Of a stretch of 64,000 bases of DNA, positions 63,414-64,000 are shown piece after piece (position 1 is the first letter of the stretch; every line of letters starts with the position of its first letter). Under the pieces are notes generated by a model. The model worked only from the letters and a program-made list of their open reading frames with translations, did not search any database and had not been told where the DNA came from. Origin of the DNA: CADEEN01 sp963840805 (GTDB lineage Bacteria; Pseudomonadota; Gammaproteobacteria; Burkholderiales; Burkholderiaceae_C); NCBI GenBank assembly GCA_963840805.1, contig CAWJAJ010000017.1, positions 1,054,001-1,118,000 on the forward strand. Reading direction: 5' to 3'. The translations under genes and the position numbers were made by a program.

Positions 63414-63859
63414 CGGTCTCGCTGCAGCCGGTGACGCGGCACAACGTGCTCGCCGTGCTGGCGCTCGATGCCGGCGACGGCGGCAAGCAGGTCGCCTCCA
63501 ACGCCAAGTCGATGGCCCAGGCCGCGGTGTACGGCGAAGCCTGGCCGCGCGCGATCCATGCCGGCGACACGCTGGTGGGCTTCCTGATGCTCAACGACCC
63601 GCGGCTGGTCACCGCGCCGGAGCAGGCCGAGTACTTTCTCTGGCGGATGATGATCGACCGCGCCCTTCAAGGCCGTGGCCATGGCCGCGCGGCGTTGCGC
63701 CTGCTCGTCGAGCATGTGCGGACGCGGCCGCACGACGGCCAGTTGCTGACGTCGATCGTCGAGCCCGCGCCGCAGTTGCTGGCGTTCTACGGCAGCGCTG
63801 GCTTCGTGCCGACCGAGCGCCTCGAAGACGGCGAACGCGTGCTGCGACTCGCGCTTTAG
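63410..63859 (+). CDS. GNAT-family N-acetyltransferase
   Basis: A 149-residue acetyltransferase coupled by ATGA to the upstream gene. The acetyl-CoA motif A region is FLWRMMIDRALQGRGHGRAA (the R/QxxGxG/A loop), followed by LLTSIVEPAPQLLAFYGSAG, typical of motif B. It resembles diamine N-acetyltransferase-like GNATs (spermidine acetyltransferase group), but the substrate is not certain. Its stop overlaps the end of the convergent GGDEF gene. Confidence 0.85.
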   Translation: MTVSLQPVTRHNVLAVLALDAGDGGKQVASNAKSMAQAAVYGEAWPRAIHAGDTLVGFLMLNDPRLVTAPEQAEYFLWRMMIDRALQGRGHGRAALRLLVEHVRTRPHDGQLLTSIVEPAPQLLAFYGSAGFVPTERLEDGERVLRLAL

Positions 63860-64000
63860 GCGGCGGCCAGCAGGTAGCCTTCGCCTGTGTGCCTGGCCCG
63901 GCCCAGGGCTTGATCCGCGGCGGCCAGCAGGGCTTGCTCGGCCGGGCCGTGGCGCGGGCTGATGGCGCCGCCGATGTGGACGCCGAGCGATCCCGTCGAC
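63856..64000 (-). CDS. C-terminal end of a GGDEF-domain (diguanylate cyclase-like) protein
   Basis: Reading the minus strand inward from the window edge gives SLGVHIGGAISPRHGPAEQA then LLAAADQALGRARHTGEGYL and a stop. This is the last ~45 residues of a GGDEF domain (the usual form is VSIGGA...LLxxADxALYxAKxxGxNxY). The catalytic GGDEF loop is outside the window, so activity cannot be judged. Confidence 0.75.
   Translation of the reverse strand, partial: STGSLGVHIGGAISPRHGPAEQALLAAADQALGRARHTGEGYLLAAA

Overview
The window looks like chromosomal DNA from a high-GC betaproteobacterium, most likely Burkholderiales in the Leptothrix/Rubrivivax/Piscinibacter/Methylibium neighbourhood. The reasons are codon use saturated with G and C in third positions, a canonical atpIBEFHAGDC operon, a metH without the homocysteine domain behind an S-adenosylhomocysteine riboswitch, the Acidithiobacillus-type gshA, and many short GC-rich intergenic palindromic repeats. 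The lineage is inferred from gene content, not from a marker gene. No tRNA, rRNA, CRISPR array, transposase or phage gene was seen.

Layout. 1-3669: end of pyrF and a large hybrid sensor kinase. 3670-4116: a gene-free convergent gap with two hairpins that share one loop in opposite orientation. 4117-16060: a sugar-acid catabolic locus with a LacI/GntR-type repressor, its probable operator, an IlvD/Edd dehydratase, an HpcH aldolase, a four-gene ABC sugar importer, two dehydrogenases (Gfo/Idh and SDR), a mutarotase and an SMP-30 lactonase. Together these make a complete non-phosphorylative aldose oxidation route. 16199-20619: glpD, a single-Cys redoxin and dsbD. 20720-28164: ATP synthase operon with promoter and terminator. 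28241-34958: an unusual membrane/polyamine group (SPFH-SHOCT protein, DUF4178 zinc-ribbon protein, DUF350, membrane aminopropyltransferase, FAD oxidoreductase, SpeD). 35089-39214: an acyl-CoA ligase fused to an AlkD-like DNA glycosylase, PPK2 and XdhC. 39258-41428: TPM/TPM/LemA trio. 41527-44374: riboswitch and metH. 44431-47313: methyltransferase, glycine-zipper protein, ComM/YifB. 47390-50284: NtrC/sigma54-controlled porin-glnK-amtB operon with a strong terminator. 50283-55503: cNMP-binding patatin, gshA, kup. 55652-61935: glycine-zipper protein, benE-like carrier, gshB, DUF4198 protein, HupE and TPR protein, almost all broken by single-base indels. 62135-64000: small Lys/Ala-rich exported protein, questin-oxidase-like protein, GNAT, and the end of a GGDEF protein.

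Two features cut across the map. First, a structured repeat of about 85 bp sits directly behind stop codons, always in the orientation of the upstream gene, including twice inside the atp operon. Second, reading frames carry single-base indels: one each in atpH and metH, then about twenty between 53.6 and 63.0 kb. The encoded proteins read well once the indels are bridged, so sequencing or assembly error is more likely than gene decay.

The best candidates for something not yet described are the post-stop repeat family, the SPFH/DUF4178/DUF350/polyamine cluster, the ligase-AlkD fusion and the shared-loop hairpin pair.
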